Of a DNA stretch of 64,000 nt, positions 32,814 through 43,826 are shown piece by piece. The DNA comes from Gymnopus androsaceus JB14 (lineage: Eukaryota; Basidiomycota; Agaricomycetes; Agaricales; Omphalotaceae). The stretch is from contig ML769601.1 of the NCBI GenBank assembly GCA_009733575.1, positions 1 to 64,000 on the forward strand, written 5' to 3'. The translations under genes and the position numbers were made by a program. Below the pieces are notes generated by a model. It was not told the DNA's origin. It made no database searches and saw only the letters and a program-made list of their open reading frames with translations. Each line of letters begins with the position of its first letter. Positions within the stretch are counted from its first letter, which is position 1.

Positions 32814-34334
32814 TTCCGTTCAAACCACCGATCCTGCTCGAGTAGCTTTAGATTTCCCAAAACTTATCAAGCCCTTCCAAGAAGCCATTACCGCCGCGGA
32901 GAGATGTCTATTCCCTGTTATTGCAGCGATACATGGTATAGTTGTTGGTCTAGGCGTAGATATCGTGGCTGCGCCGTGTGATATTTGATACGCTGCGTCG
33001 AATGCGAGGTTTACAATCAAGGTTTATTATATCTCTCTTCCTAGCGGTTGTTTTCGACTTGCTAATCGAATGCGAATGTGATTAGGAAATCGACATCGGC
33101 TTGGCAGCAGACATGGGAACTCTCGCCTACCTACCAAAGATAACTGGAAACATGAGTCTCGTTCGCGAGATGGCCTATACAGCGTAGTTTTTCCCAGAAA
33201 ACAAGGCGGAGCAGATGGGTGTAGTGTCAAAGGTTGTTGACAGAGGGAGGAATGAGGTTGTTGCTGCTGCATTGGATCTCGCAAAGCTTATTGCGACGAA
33301 GAGTCTTGTGGCGGTTAGTGGGACGAAGAGGCTTATTTCACATGCTAGGGATCATTCGTACGTCTCTTCTTAATACGTTGTGGTACTGTGAACTGACCTT
33401 CGAGATAGTGTTGCAGAGAACCTGGAATATACGTCCACCTGGAACTCTGCTATGCTCCAAACAAAGGTACGAGGAATACATTCCCCCATTTAATGTAATA
33501 TTAACAATGATCGTTGTTTCCTCTAGGATATGATGGAAAGCTTGGTGGCGACCAAGGCAAAATGACCTGCGAATTTTTTACCACTAAATTATAAATTTGG
33601 ACTCAGTCCAAGCTCTGATTCAAATTTAGTGATTTTTTGTCCGTCCACGTTGCGTATTGGTCTGCATTGTAACTTGTTGTCAGGCTATCTATATCGCTTT
33701 CGTTCAATCGAGGGTAAATAACTACTAACACATCTTCTGAGTGGATTCCAAAAATCTTTATCAATAGACCTTCGATAAACATTTGAGAATCTGCGGAATC
33801 AGCGAAATCAGTGTTATTCCAGCCTACTCATCAGATTGACACCACAATCGCGTCAGGTCGGACTCGAGATGGCCGAATCGTTCAAAGGGTCTCTCTCGTG
33901 ATGGAATTGAAATCGGACTAGTAGCTGAACCATGCTGAACTCTTTCGTTGAGTGTACAAGATTTAGATATCAATGGGTTTTACAATCATCCCAGCACATA
34001 ATTGACTTTGGCAGAGACCAAGCAGAAAAAGGGAGAAAGAGAGCAAGAAAGGAGAAAAGCAACAACGAGATGCAAAAAGGAAAGGACAAGTTCAAAGACA
34101 AGATAGGTAGCTTCAACATTTTACAAACGGAGATGAAGAAGCGCAAGGACGGATACTGGTACTTAGAGAGAGCAAACGACAAAGCAAACGAGCAAGAAAG
34201 TAAAAGTAAAAAGGACAGGCCAGACGCGAACTTTCAACAGTCCAATCAAGCGCATTGATCAGTTGGGATGTTGTACAGTACATATCGACGCGTTTTACCC
34301 CAGCTCTAAGCAAGTTCCCATTAATTCACGTCAG

Positions 34335-36406
34335 TCAGTGAAGGGACAACAGATAACGTACTTCTCTACTTTCACACTTTAACGGAAGATAAGTCTTACC
34401 CTGCCACTGGTAAGGGATTGCTGTGCCTAACAGAAGAGCAGAGATCAGGGGAGACTTCGAAAAGACATTGCTACTCACAAAGATGATACCAATCCTCATG
34501 TGGCCCGAAATCCGCCACCTCACTTTCGAATCGCTGAAGGAACATTCAAATAAGAACTGTATTATGAGGAAACCCAAAAATCACCTGGAGCCCAGAGCCA
34601 ACACATCCCTATAACCATTCAAAGATCAGCCGAATCAAAGGGAAGACCCATAATAAGGCCACTTACATAGCGTTGCATACTGATCAAAGTAGGCCGACAA
34701 TCTGAATGCTCGAGATACCAAGTCCCAATCATCGAATCTCTATCCCAACCGCAAGAATTTGGCTTGTGGAATGTATTGATACTGAAAGCCCGATAAACTC
34801 GACTCAGAGGGCTGGTATCCATGAAAAACTGCAAAGGTGCTTCAAAACAAGTCTTCAATGGATCCATCTCATGGGGTATCTTATTGAGAACTGCAGTGTA
34901 CCTCTTTTGATCATAGGTATAGCATGAGTGAGGAGTTACCCTTACCCATTGGGGTGCACAGGAAGTATCTGAAATGTTCCAATGTCCTTTGGCTACCAAA
35001 GTTCCATCATCCTGTTGCGCCAACTCACACTTGGGATGCAAACTTTTCCCCTGGATGATTGCAGGAGTAGCTTTGCATGAAGATAGCGTATCCAGTCCCG
35101 GCGGTACATGCAAATCTGCCTGATATGTACGCACTCCATACGAAGAGCAATGGGAGCTGATAGCGGACCATACAGGAACACATTCACTTTGATCAGAAAT
35201 GTTCCAATGGCCTTTGGCTATAAAAGTTCCATCATCCTGTCGCGCCAATTCGCACTCGGGATACAATTTCTTCTCCTGGATAATCGCAGGAGTAGCTTTG
35301 CACGAAGATAGTGCATCCAGTCCCGGCGGTACATGTAAATCTGCCTGATATGTACGCACTCCATACGAAGAGCAATGGGAGCTGATAGCGGACCATACAG
35401 GAACACAATCACTTTGATCAAAAAAGTTCCAATGGCCTTTGGCTACAAAAGTTCCATCATCCTGTCGCGCCAATTCACACTCGGGATACAATTTCTTCTC
35501 CTGGATAATCGCAGGAGTAGCTTTGCATGAAGATAGTGCATCCAGTCCCGGCGGTACATGTAAATCTGCCTGATATGTACGCACTCCATACGAAGAGCAA
35601 TGTGAGCTGATAGCGGACCATACAGGAACACATTCACTTTGATCAAAGAAGTTCCAATGGCCTTTGGCTACAAAACTTCCATCATCCTGTCGCGCCAATT
35701 CGCACTCGGGATATAATTTTCTCTCCTGGATGATCGCAGGAGTAGCTTTGCACGAAGACGATGTATCCAGTCCCGGAGGTACGTGTAAATCTGCCTGATA
35801 TGTACGCACTCCATACGAAGAGCAATTGGAGCTGATGGCGGACCATACAGGAACACAATCACTTTGGTCGAAATCGATTGTCCATCGGCCCTGAACAATA
35901 GTCGTAGAATTAAGAGCTGATGCAACCGTGCATATGGGGGAAGTCGAGACTACTTTTCCGTGAACATAGAAGCTAGTCTTCATGCAAGCTTCTACGTTGT
36001 CCCAGTCTTCCGGCACGTTAGAGAGCGTAGCTGTGTACTGGCGAGCACCAATGGTAGAACACATCGGATCAGGAGTGATGTCGACCCAGAACGATGTGAG
36101 TTTACTTTTCATGATTGGTGGTGACTGGAAGGAGGTGATGAACAGCAGGACCGCAAAGACAAACAGCACTGGGACCGCAAAGACAAGAAGGTTCGAGTCT
36201 TTCAGTACCCATCTGTTGGAGCTACGGCTGGACTCGGGTAGCTGCTTTGACAGTAAAGGACTACGCTCTCCAGCCTCTCTAGACTGCACACTACTACTCC
36301 TTGAAGGCGCTATTGTGGAAACAGCACCGGTCAAGGATCCGGAAGAGCTGGATCTGCGAGGGTAGCTAGGCGGTGGAACGGGGTTGCATACAGGATGGTA
36401 AGTCAT
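34335..36406 (-). CDS. RMP-B: paralogue of RMP-A with four tandem repeats
   Basis: ATG at 36406 (MTYHPVCNP). Exons on minus 36406-34667, 34608-34585, 34533-34479 and 34426-34335, giving 636 residues. The layout is the same as RMP-A: Ser/Arg-rich tail, one transmembrane helix (LLVFAVPVLFVFAVLLFI), domain 1, four 75-residue Cys-rich repeats, the CAPQWVRVTPHSC domain, and the small-exon module GCVGSGLQRFESEVADFGPH. All splice sites match RMP-A. The tail ends six codons earlier because CGA has become TGA. It is the only gene of block 2 that stays intact beside dead SSZ1 and ECH1 copies. Function unknown. Location, probably a membrane facing outward, is inferred from topology. Confidence 0.82.
34967..35866 (-). 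repeat. Four tandem 225 bp coding repeats in RMP-B
   Basis: Unit boundaries at 35866, 35641 and so on at 225 bp spacing. Units correspond one-to-one with those of RMP-A, so expansion preceded the inverted duplication or was homogenised afterwards. Confidence 0.9.
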
Positions 36407-36479
36407 TACTGCAGCAATGAAGAAAGCAAGAAAGCAAGTTATGACATCTCAGAATCAGATGATTCAAGCTGTGGTGTAC

Positions 36480-36485
36480 CACGTG
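36480..36485. promoter_or_regulatory. CACGTG palindrome upstream of RMP-B
   Basis: Lies in GTGTACCACGTGGATAACGTGG, with the same neighbourhood as 16926-16931 upstream of RMP-C. Confidence 0.35.
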
Positions 36486-36724
36486 GATAACGTGGTGTCA
36501 GCGTATGAAAGTCTTAGTATGCTTAGTTGTTAATCTCACTAGCTGTGTTTTGTATTATACGACAAATTATTCTGTTGAAGATGTGCATGATCAAATCGTT
36601 TCCTCGAATACCAGCAACCACTAATCCAACTCATAAGTAACAATAATATACGACTATGTACATCCATAAGATCAATCCGACGTCCATCCATGAAAACAAA
36701 TCAAAACTCATGGGCTGCATTGGC

Positions 36725-38432
36725 TCATGAGGAACAACAACTGCCCATCCCCGCACTCATCCCGTTAGCCCTACTAGTCCACTCCCTTGCTCTCCCCCGC
36801 ATCGTCGTCGTCATCTCCGAAATCCCATTAGAGCCCTGCACTCGAATCCCGTTCCCGTTCGCATGCCCATTCACTGCTACACCATGCTGCTTCTGCCTCT
36901 GCTTCCCGTTCCGCCCTCCGCTACCAAGTCTCATGCCATACTCCCTATCACCGTCATACACACCGTTTCCATGTCCATTCAGCGCACGCTCTTCCTCCTC
37001 TTCCTCCCTTTCTCTCTCCAAGCTATACTCGTAATCCCACCTCCGAACTACTCTTCTCGCGACGTATTCAAACACGTCCGGGATGCCTTCGCCTGTTTTG
37101 GCGGAGGCGAAGAAGAGACGGGGGCCAGCTAGGGCGTCTCCTTTGATAGAGGAGATGTTATTTGCGGTCGAGCTTGTACCGAGGGGTTCTGTCCTGAGAG
37201 GGGATGAAGGGAGCTTGAGCAGTGAAGGAGAGTGCGGTCGAGAATGGGTATGTGAGTGAAGATGAGGGTGAGAAGAAGATCGTAAAAGGGAGTGCGAATG
37301 CGACTGAAAAGACGCATGAAGATTGGAATGCAATGGGGAATGCGATTGTGATTGTGGCGTCGACGGTCGCTCTCTACTGCTACCACCAGGCCGAGTAGAG
37401 AACGCAGAATAGAATGACTCGGTAGCGGAGGCGGAGGACGCTACTGAGTGAAGTGTACCGCGGGTCCTCGTCATATGATCGTTCAAATCGTCCTCATGAT
37501 GGGGATCGAATTGACCCCAATTATTCGGCGTTAATGTTACAGCACTCAAGTTGCCTGTGCTCAGGCTCCCGATAGACATGGGGGGGTACGATCCTGATAG
37601 CTCTGGAGAGCCCCTCGCTGATTCGAACTGGTCGTAGACGGAGGAGGAAGGAGTGTGGTATATGGATAGACCTGATACGGAGCTGCTGGCGTAGGGTCTA
37701 GGACCAGTTGACTTTGAACGGGATTTCCGACGGTGAGGGGAGACAGACTTGGACTGAGCGCGGGAGTGAGGTGTAAGTGAAGAGTGTGGTGATTGGAGCG
37801 GAGAGGATGGATAAGCAATGGCCGGCGTCGTTGGCCTAGCAGTCATCTGAGATGCAGCTAGAGGATCATCTTCATCTTCATCCTCCTCGCGATATAGTTC
37901 GGGCGGAACCAGCTTGTCCATGAATGCCCCTGCTTCTTCATGCGACACCACGTCCATATCGCCTTCCAAGTCAACCTTATTCCCAACCAGAACCACGCAG
38001 AAGCTCCCTACATCGCCGTCCTCCTCCCTCAGGGGCGCATGCACCTTGAATTCGTCCCACCATTTCTCCAGTGCATGCATCGTCTCCCGAGTATTCACGT
38101 CAAATACCAATATCGCAGCATCAGCACCACGGAAGAATGCAGAAGAGAGCGAAGAAAATCGTTCTTGGCCAGCAGTATCCCATATCTGCAACGCAACTGT
38201 CTCCCCTTCTTCAGAATCATCGACCTTGACGACCTTGGTGATAAAATCTGCTCCAATAGTTGCACGGTAACCTGTAGAAAACCGTTGAGAGATGTACTAT
38301 ACATAATTCAGAAGATAGTAAGATTGAGAATACGAAGGATACACATACCCGACCCCGTATACTGGTCTTTCCGACTCCTGATGCTCCAATTACGACGAGC
38401 TTGATTGTGCGCGGAAACTTGGTAACCGTCAT
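36725..38432 (-). CDS. Rab-family small GTPase with ~260-residue insertion
   Basis: ATG at 38432 gives MTVTKFPRTIKLVVIGASGVGKTS, with the P-loop in exon 1 (38432-38349). A 53 bp intron is followed by YISQRF, then a one-base slip in a T run near 38278 before GYRATIGADFITK. Further G motifs are WDTAGQERF (G3), VVLVGNKVDL (G4) and FFASAKTGEG (G5). Between G4 and G5 lies a Ser/His/Pro-rich segment of about 260 residues (PHRRKSRSKSTGP, HLHSHTHSRPHSP), likely disordered. The tail is Asn/Gly-rich and ends CCSS, compatible with geranylgeranylation. The switch region resembles Rab/Ypt membrane-traffic GTPases; the exact subfamily is unsure. A normal Rab has ~200 residues, this one ~550. Confidence 0.82.
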
Positions 38433-38999
38433 TCCAGTGCTACTCGACTGTCCACGGTAGCCAGCGAGTTTCAAGATCCAGTTGAACCAGCCAGCGCGAT
38501 AAACCCAATGTCCCTAGGTGTTTAGGTATCCGAATCAGCCTCGCTGAAATATTCTAGAATCCAGCAGATCTGATATAATTTACTGCGAAAAAGAGAATAG
38601 ACTAGAGTGGTTCAGACTGGGCGGGAGATTCGAGAGAATGTCGTCGTTCGATGTCAAGCTTCCGTCCGGATTTCGGACCGAGAAGCCGGTGGCAACGACT
38701 AACTTGAAGCTGGATATGGGTCTAAGAATTTCGAAAATCAATCCCTAGCGTCAACATACTAAAGCGCGATAAAAAACGATCGAAAGCAACCAAAGCAAGA
38801 GATACTATGCCGGTGCTTCCACGTTGAATACCATAGTTGGACGCCGCAAGGGTACAGTGGGGGCTCCTAAGGCTGGGTGATCACTGATCCAACCCCAAAT
38901 CATTCGTGGCCAGGGAGGAAGGTGAATTGAGGAGCTGGGCCTTGACTGTTCTCGCTCCCCCAAGTTGCAGTGTGTACACTCCCATTCAACTTTTCATGC
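38433..38999. other. 5' region of the Rab-like gene, no other gene
   Basis: Upstream of the ATG the frame is open back to an AG acceptor (CACCTAG/GGACATTGGG on minus), so an additional 5' exon is possible. Nothing else recognised. Confidence 0.3.
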
Positions 39000-39350
39000 T
39001 TAATTTCGCAACTCGCAAACCATATAGTTCCAGGCAAGTCTCATTTCAAGTGTTGACAAGCCAGTTATTTTATCTACATGGACCATTGCGTGTTGCGTAG
39101 GTGTACTACTTAGACTAGATCCGGAAAGATCAACGGCAGGAGATGAGATGGTTGTAGCTGTTGGACAATAGTACCAAGTGGAGGGGTAGGCCTGAAAAGA
39201 TCATCGAGACGTTTCCTCGGACTCGACGCTTGACATGAGTTCGTGCGGACTTGGAGGCAGAACACGTGTTCATTGAAACAAAAAACACACAGAGGGATGT
39301 TCATTCGAGATGAAGATCGAACTACTCTCACCTGTAAAAACTGTGTCGCG
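39000..39350 (-). repeat. Degraded duplicate of the 3' end of the neighbouring hypothetical gene
   Basis: Aligns with ~39535-40030: GTGTTGACAAG-CAGTTATTTTATCTACA, then GATCCGGAAAGATCAACGGCAGG and CTGAAAAGATCATCGA. Frames are broken. Confidence 0.7.
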
Positions 39351-39661
39351 GCCCCCTTCAACAAACTATCCAACCCCCAACAACCACCACTAGTAGAGCT
39401 TCCTTTGGCCCTCTCGAAATATTTCTCATTGTCCACTTGTGCCAGAGTCCACAAAAAGGTACTTGTGATATTTGGGGGATAGTGGAAAGATGTTGCCTAT
39501 TAGCCCCGGCGGATGAGCATAAGTGTCATACAGCTCCACTCAAGTTTCCTTTCAAGTGTTGACAAGGCAGTTATTTTATCTACAAGGACCGATGCACGTT
39601 TCAAATTCCTACTCTTGATAGCTTGTATATACAATAATGCAATCTTTTAGTCTCGAAATTA

Positions 39662-42051
39662 TTACTCCAAATGCAAACCAGCACTCTTCACTACTATACC
39701 AGCCGCCTTTGCCCTACCAACCTTCAGCATAATTTCCATTAAACGACTCCACGACATGAATCCAGATTCTGTAACTGGAACATCATCGAAACGGGTGTTG
39801 AACGCCCCTCCTAGTTTGAGCGGAGGTGAGCTAGTAGTACTGGATCCGGAAAGATCAACGGCAGGAGGTGAGACGTGTTGTAGCTGTTGGATACTAGTGG
39901 TACCGAGCGGTGAACTCGGAGCAGCGGTAGGTCTGAAAAGATCATCGATGGCAGGTACACTAGTAGACGTTTCCTCTGAGTTGGGCTCGACGCTCGACGT
40001 GAAATTACGCGGACTTGGAGACGGAACATAGTCTGCGCTGATTCCCTTGGTTGGTGCTAGTTTTGGAGCCTTCGCTTTCCGAACGTCAGCTGTAGCGTTG
40101 CCCCTTTCGCGTTTGTGAGGCCTTCCGGGCCCGCACTCATATGAACGTCCAGAATCATCGTTGAGACCTGATAATTTTCGATTTTTTAGTATCTCAAGAC
40201 ATAACCGAATCATCATCATTACCATTAGATGGAATAAACAATTCCAGTTGGGCACTCGAATCGACTGACGCTAGCTTGAAGCTTCGGTTTTTGAATGATT
40301 TTCGGGAGAATTGTTTCTTCTGAAAAGCCTTTTACGCCTCTTGGATGGCCTAGGTTTGTCAGTATGAGAATCTCCGGAATCATCATCGAGTCCTGACAAG
40401 TTTTAAGCTTTACCATGAACGATATCAGGCTATCAGGTTAAACATAGGTTACATACCATAGTCAAGTGGAAGGCCTAACCATACTGGATTCGCGCGCTCA
40501 CTCTCGAGTTCGGAATCATCATCACGTCCTGGTAGGTTTTCTTCTAAGTTGAGGAATACTATCAGGATTATAAGCCACAAACTGAAACTGTCATCGACTC
40601 CTAGATAGATTCTAAGTCTGAGGATTTAATGGATAGGAAGTTGCGCACCTGCGCCGTGCTCGACAAGATTAACATTTTCGGTATTCTTCATTTTACCAGC
40701 CTTCTTTGAGCTCACTTGTCCTTGCGATTCCAATCTGTTGAAGAATCAGAATTCATTCCAATAAAATTAAAAAAATTTGAAGCACATACTGGAGGACATA
40801 ATTATCGCCTTCGTCTACGCCAGTGATTGTAATAGATAGCTCTACGCTTGCTTTGAGCTTGGACTGGAGGGCGTCAACAAAGGACTGCACAACAACAGGT
40901 GCTACTTTGCGACGACTATAATACAGATTGTGGATCAGGTTTCCTGATAATACAGATTGTGGATCAGGTTTCCTGTGAATACAATCGACACGCAGTACCG
41001 ACTTTGCCACTTCTGCAGAGAGAACTATATCTGATTCTTCCGGGCCCCCCGCAAGCCGGTTTGGCTTAGCCCGACGCAGAGCAGAATGGTTTATGAACCA
41101 TTTCTTAATGTTCTGAGAAGCATGAAAATCTATTTCATGCGATGCAAGGAAACAGTACCTCGGGAATAATTAACTTGGTGCCTGTCTTTTCTATCTTAGG
41201 CCCAAATGCAGGAGACACGTCCATCCATGCATGCGAAAACATTTTCCAGAACTGTTCTCTCGTTCCAAGTGGACCTGACTTGTCTCCAGCATCGATATAT
41301 GCATCCAGATGGGAGTCAAGAAGTCTAAGGGCTTTTCTGTGAAAGTGAGCCCATTCGCCTGTATTTCGTCCAGGTTCGTCGTCATCTAGACCTGACAAAC
41401 GTATCCCAATATAACGGTGGTTTGAGTACATCACGATAAGTATACGTGCGATTATCAGACAGCCATCGATTCTCAAACTCGCTCTCAGCATCAGAATGCC
41501 CGGAACCATCTTCGAGTCCTGATGAATTTTGAACTCAAAAGATACCATGATACTAATGGTAGGTTACATACCAGAACTTCCGTCGATTCCTAATTCCTGC
41601 ACCTCTCCAGATGAAGATGCATCCAACTGCTTTAGCAGACCTACAAACTTTGGCGTTGAGCTTGAAGCTTTTCGGAGTTTGGTGTGATTCAAAGCTTTTC
41701 GGAGTTTCAAACCTTGATTGGCGAACCAACGCTTGATTTTCTAAAATATGTACCAAATTTTAAATATCCTTTTCGCGCGATGCAAATACATAAGTAACGC
41801 GTAAATACCTTTGGAATATCGAGCCCCGTGCCCACTCTAGTTATTTTCGGCTCGAGTGCAGGGGACGCTTTCAACCACGCGTGCGCAAGCGACTCCCAGA
41901 ACTCCCTTTTGCCCGTCTATTTTCCAAGTCGATTTCAACATACGCAATTAAGTGATCTTCAAGGATGTTGAGGGCTATTCCGTGAAAGAACGTCAGGGGA
42001 AGCTTCCTCTTAGCGATGTTTCTTTTTGTCCTTTTCGCGTTTGTGCGACAT
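39662..42051 (-). CDS. Multi-exon hypothetical gene with repeated exon modules
   Basis: Probable ATG at 42051 (MSHKREKDKKK), stop at 39662. Two related modules occur. Module 1 has FFHGIALNILEDHLIAYVE, REFWESLAHAWLKASPALEPK and IKRWFANQGLKLRKA. Module 2 has HFHRKALRLLDSHLDAYID, REQFWKMFSHAWMDVSPAF and IKKWFINHSALRRAKP. Several small exons begin just after a CAG acceptor with the same text, G(A/T)CTCGATGATGATTCCGG, giving acidic L-D-D-D-S-G segments, and the introns before them also look alike. The Ser/Pro-rich C-terminal exon has PAIDDLFRPTAAPSS and ends AGLHLE. The FW...AW / IKxWF pattern recalls Agaricomycete proteins of unknown function. Exact joints are uncertain and single-base slips occur (near 41930 and 42020). 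It could be two fused or neighbouring genes. Confidence 0.5.
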
Positions 42052-42310
42052 CGCGAGCGTAGTTCAAGTTCAGTGGCGCCGGGAAGAGCGCTAATTTTGC
42101 TCTCGCTTTTGTCTTCGCTTCACATCATTTTACTTTACATCATCACTTTCCATACAATTTCCTACAAAAACGAAGCATTCGATAATTACTTGCATTCGGT
42201 GCGCTTTGATTTAGTCCTATAAACTTCGGTGCTGATGTAGACGCTTTTAAAGTTGACTCTCAATACATTGGCTGTCTGTTAAATTTCAAATATTTCGACC
42301 ATATCGCTTC
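42052..42310. other. Upstream spacer of the module-repeat gene
   Basis: Nothing beyond ordinary intergenic sequence seen. Confidence 0.4.
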
Positions 42311-42673
42311 CTAGGGGAACCCGAGAGAGAGTGTTCCTGTCAAGCGCCCCTTGACGCCCCTTTCATAAACTGAAGCAAAATGTTCCATTACCTTGCCCAT
42401 GCTAACCCCTTCCTCAATTGTCATCAGGACCGTATGAAGAATGGCATCTCCCACCTCCCACTTTCTCCCTCTCTTCATCTTCCCATCACCCACTACCATA
42501 TATCGTCCAGCATTGGGAGGCCAGTCGGCCTCATCCATTCCTGACAATTCGTTGATACCATAACTATGTCGACACGGTAAAGCCGGAAGTATCTTCGAAG
42601 GTGCTGGCATGAATGTCAGGGACGTAGGAAGGGACATCTTTTGGTGGTGGATGAAGCGGTACAGGTTCGACAT
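42311..42673 (-). CDS. Hypothetical protein, 120 residues
   Basis: Single open frame from ATG 42673 to stop 42311. It contains WPPNAGRYMVVGDGKMKRG and GVSMGKVMEHFASVYERGVKG. I do not recognise a family. It is divergent from the gene starting at 42813, with 140 bp between starts, so they could share a promoter. It may be a fragment of a longer gene, since the start region (HHQKMSLPTS) offers a second Met. Confidence 0.35.
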   Translation of the reverse strand: MSNLYRFIHHQKMSLPTSLTFMPAPSKILPALPCRHSYGINELSGMDEADWPPNAGRYMVVGDGKMKRGRKWEVGDAILHTVLMTIEEGVSMGKVMEHFASVYERGVKGRLTGTLSLGFP

Positions 42674-42812
42674 TCAAGTTTTGGGCTGTTCTTTGATCGA
42701 TGGCAGACTCGAAGAGGAATGTCCGAACCATCGCCACGTACTAGCCACGTCTTCTGGGCGCTGATGACGATTAATATTGTGTTTTCGAGGATGCAAGTTA
42801 GACATTACCGCC

Positions 42813-43589
42813 ATGGAGTCCACGCCCACGTCCACGCTCAAATATTACGACCAAATGAACCTCCCTGGTAGTGAGCCTCAGGTTATATCCTTCTCCTCTC
42901 GTCACTTTGCCGGTCTAGAAGTGTCTCTTAGTCGATATAAGCGTCGCTGGTTCATTACATTTCCACGAGCGTATGGCATGATAGCTCCCCAGCGTATCCT
43001 GTCTCCTCTTAATATTCCCGATGACAACATGCCAGAGGAACACGCCCGGAATCACTTCTGGTATAATCCATCCGTTACTGGGAACGAAAACCAAGTTCCT
43101 TACAAACCGGATGACCCCGAGGCGAGACTGTCGCCGATTCATATGTTGTTGGATGGCAAGGCTATTATGAGAACCATACATTATCCTGATGTTCCTCAAA
43201 TCGCGAGAATGACTGGGAGGATGCGAAGTGAACGGTCGAGCTCCCAAGATTATAGTAAAGGGAAGGAAGTTGTGTGCTACGAGGTTGAGGTTCTTATTCC
43301 CGATGAAGGCCTGTTGAGACAATGTTATTACTGTCTCGCTTGGGAGGCCAGTGGTCCTATGAAACGGTGGAAGCCTTGTGGTGAATATATGTTCTGGTGT
43401 GGATGGGTGAGCTTTTTTGATGGTTCTTTGTATGAGTCCTGATTCAATGGCCGATTTTAGTGTCAATCCCGAGGTTGGCTTGTGTCCAGTACGACTGGCG
43501 CTTGGGGGAAATTGTTGAGGGATACTTGGACACCACTGCTCAACAAGAACTATTATAGGCCGAGGGATAGTCTCTACTCGTCTCCATAA
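42813..43589 (+). CDS. Hypothetical protein, 240 residues, one intron
   Basis: ATG 42813, in frame with an upstream ATG-like open stretch from 42777. Exon 1 is 42813-43406 (198 codons). The intron is 43407-43460 (GTGAGC...TTTTAG). Exon 2 is 43461-43589. The sequence has SLSRYKRRWFITFPRAYG, HFWYNPSV, a Cys/Trp-rich stretch QCYYCLAWEASGPMKRWKPC, and after the intron CQSRGWLVSSTTGAWGKLL. No signal peptide or membrane segment is obvious. The family is unknown to me. The clean splice and uninterrupted frame argue for a real gene. Confidence 0.6.
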
Positions 43590-43759
43590 CTACGACGTCT
43601 GCTTGGCTTCTGGTTTGATGCTGAGTGGTCGAACGGGGTACAATCCCGTTGTATCAAATATTAATTATGTCTTAGATGATATATATTACTCAGTTTCTCA
43701 AATCTCGGGCAATAGCGGGGTAATAGCGGGGTCCGCTGTAACCCCCCTAGAAGGGAAGA

Positions 43760-43765
43760 TATAAA
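43760..43765 (+). promoter_or_regulatory. TATA box of GST1
   Basis: TATAAA lies 67 bp upstream of the GST1 ATG. Confidence 0.45.
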
Positions 43766-43826
43766 GCGGACTAGCAACTATTCTGTGCTTAGACTCAAAC
43801 AATTTAAGCCGTGTTCTCTACTCAAC

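Larger units (their letters stand above)
30357..33620 (+). pseudogene. ECH1 copy 2, interrupted by two insertions and stop codons
   Basis: Pieces: 30357-30435 (end of intron 3 and start of exon 4), 30490-30505, then 32814-33620. The first gap is a poly-A retroposon, the second a Helitron. Stops replace Arg (GATATTTGATACG) and Gln (GCGTAGTTTTTCC), and the tail frame is broken (ACTCAGTCCAAGC), so the SKL signal is lost. The catalytic Glu codon GAAATCGAC is intact here, unlike in copy 1. The convergent neighbour is RMP-B. Confidence 0.93.
33525..36500 (-). repeat. Large inverted duplication, arm 2 (partner 18440-21425)
   Basis: Holds the tail of ECH1 copy 2, the shared 3' flank and RMP-B with ~95 bp upstream, in inverted order relative to arm 1. 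Confidence 0.85.
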
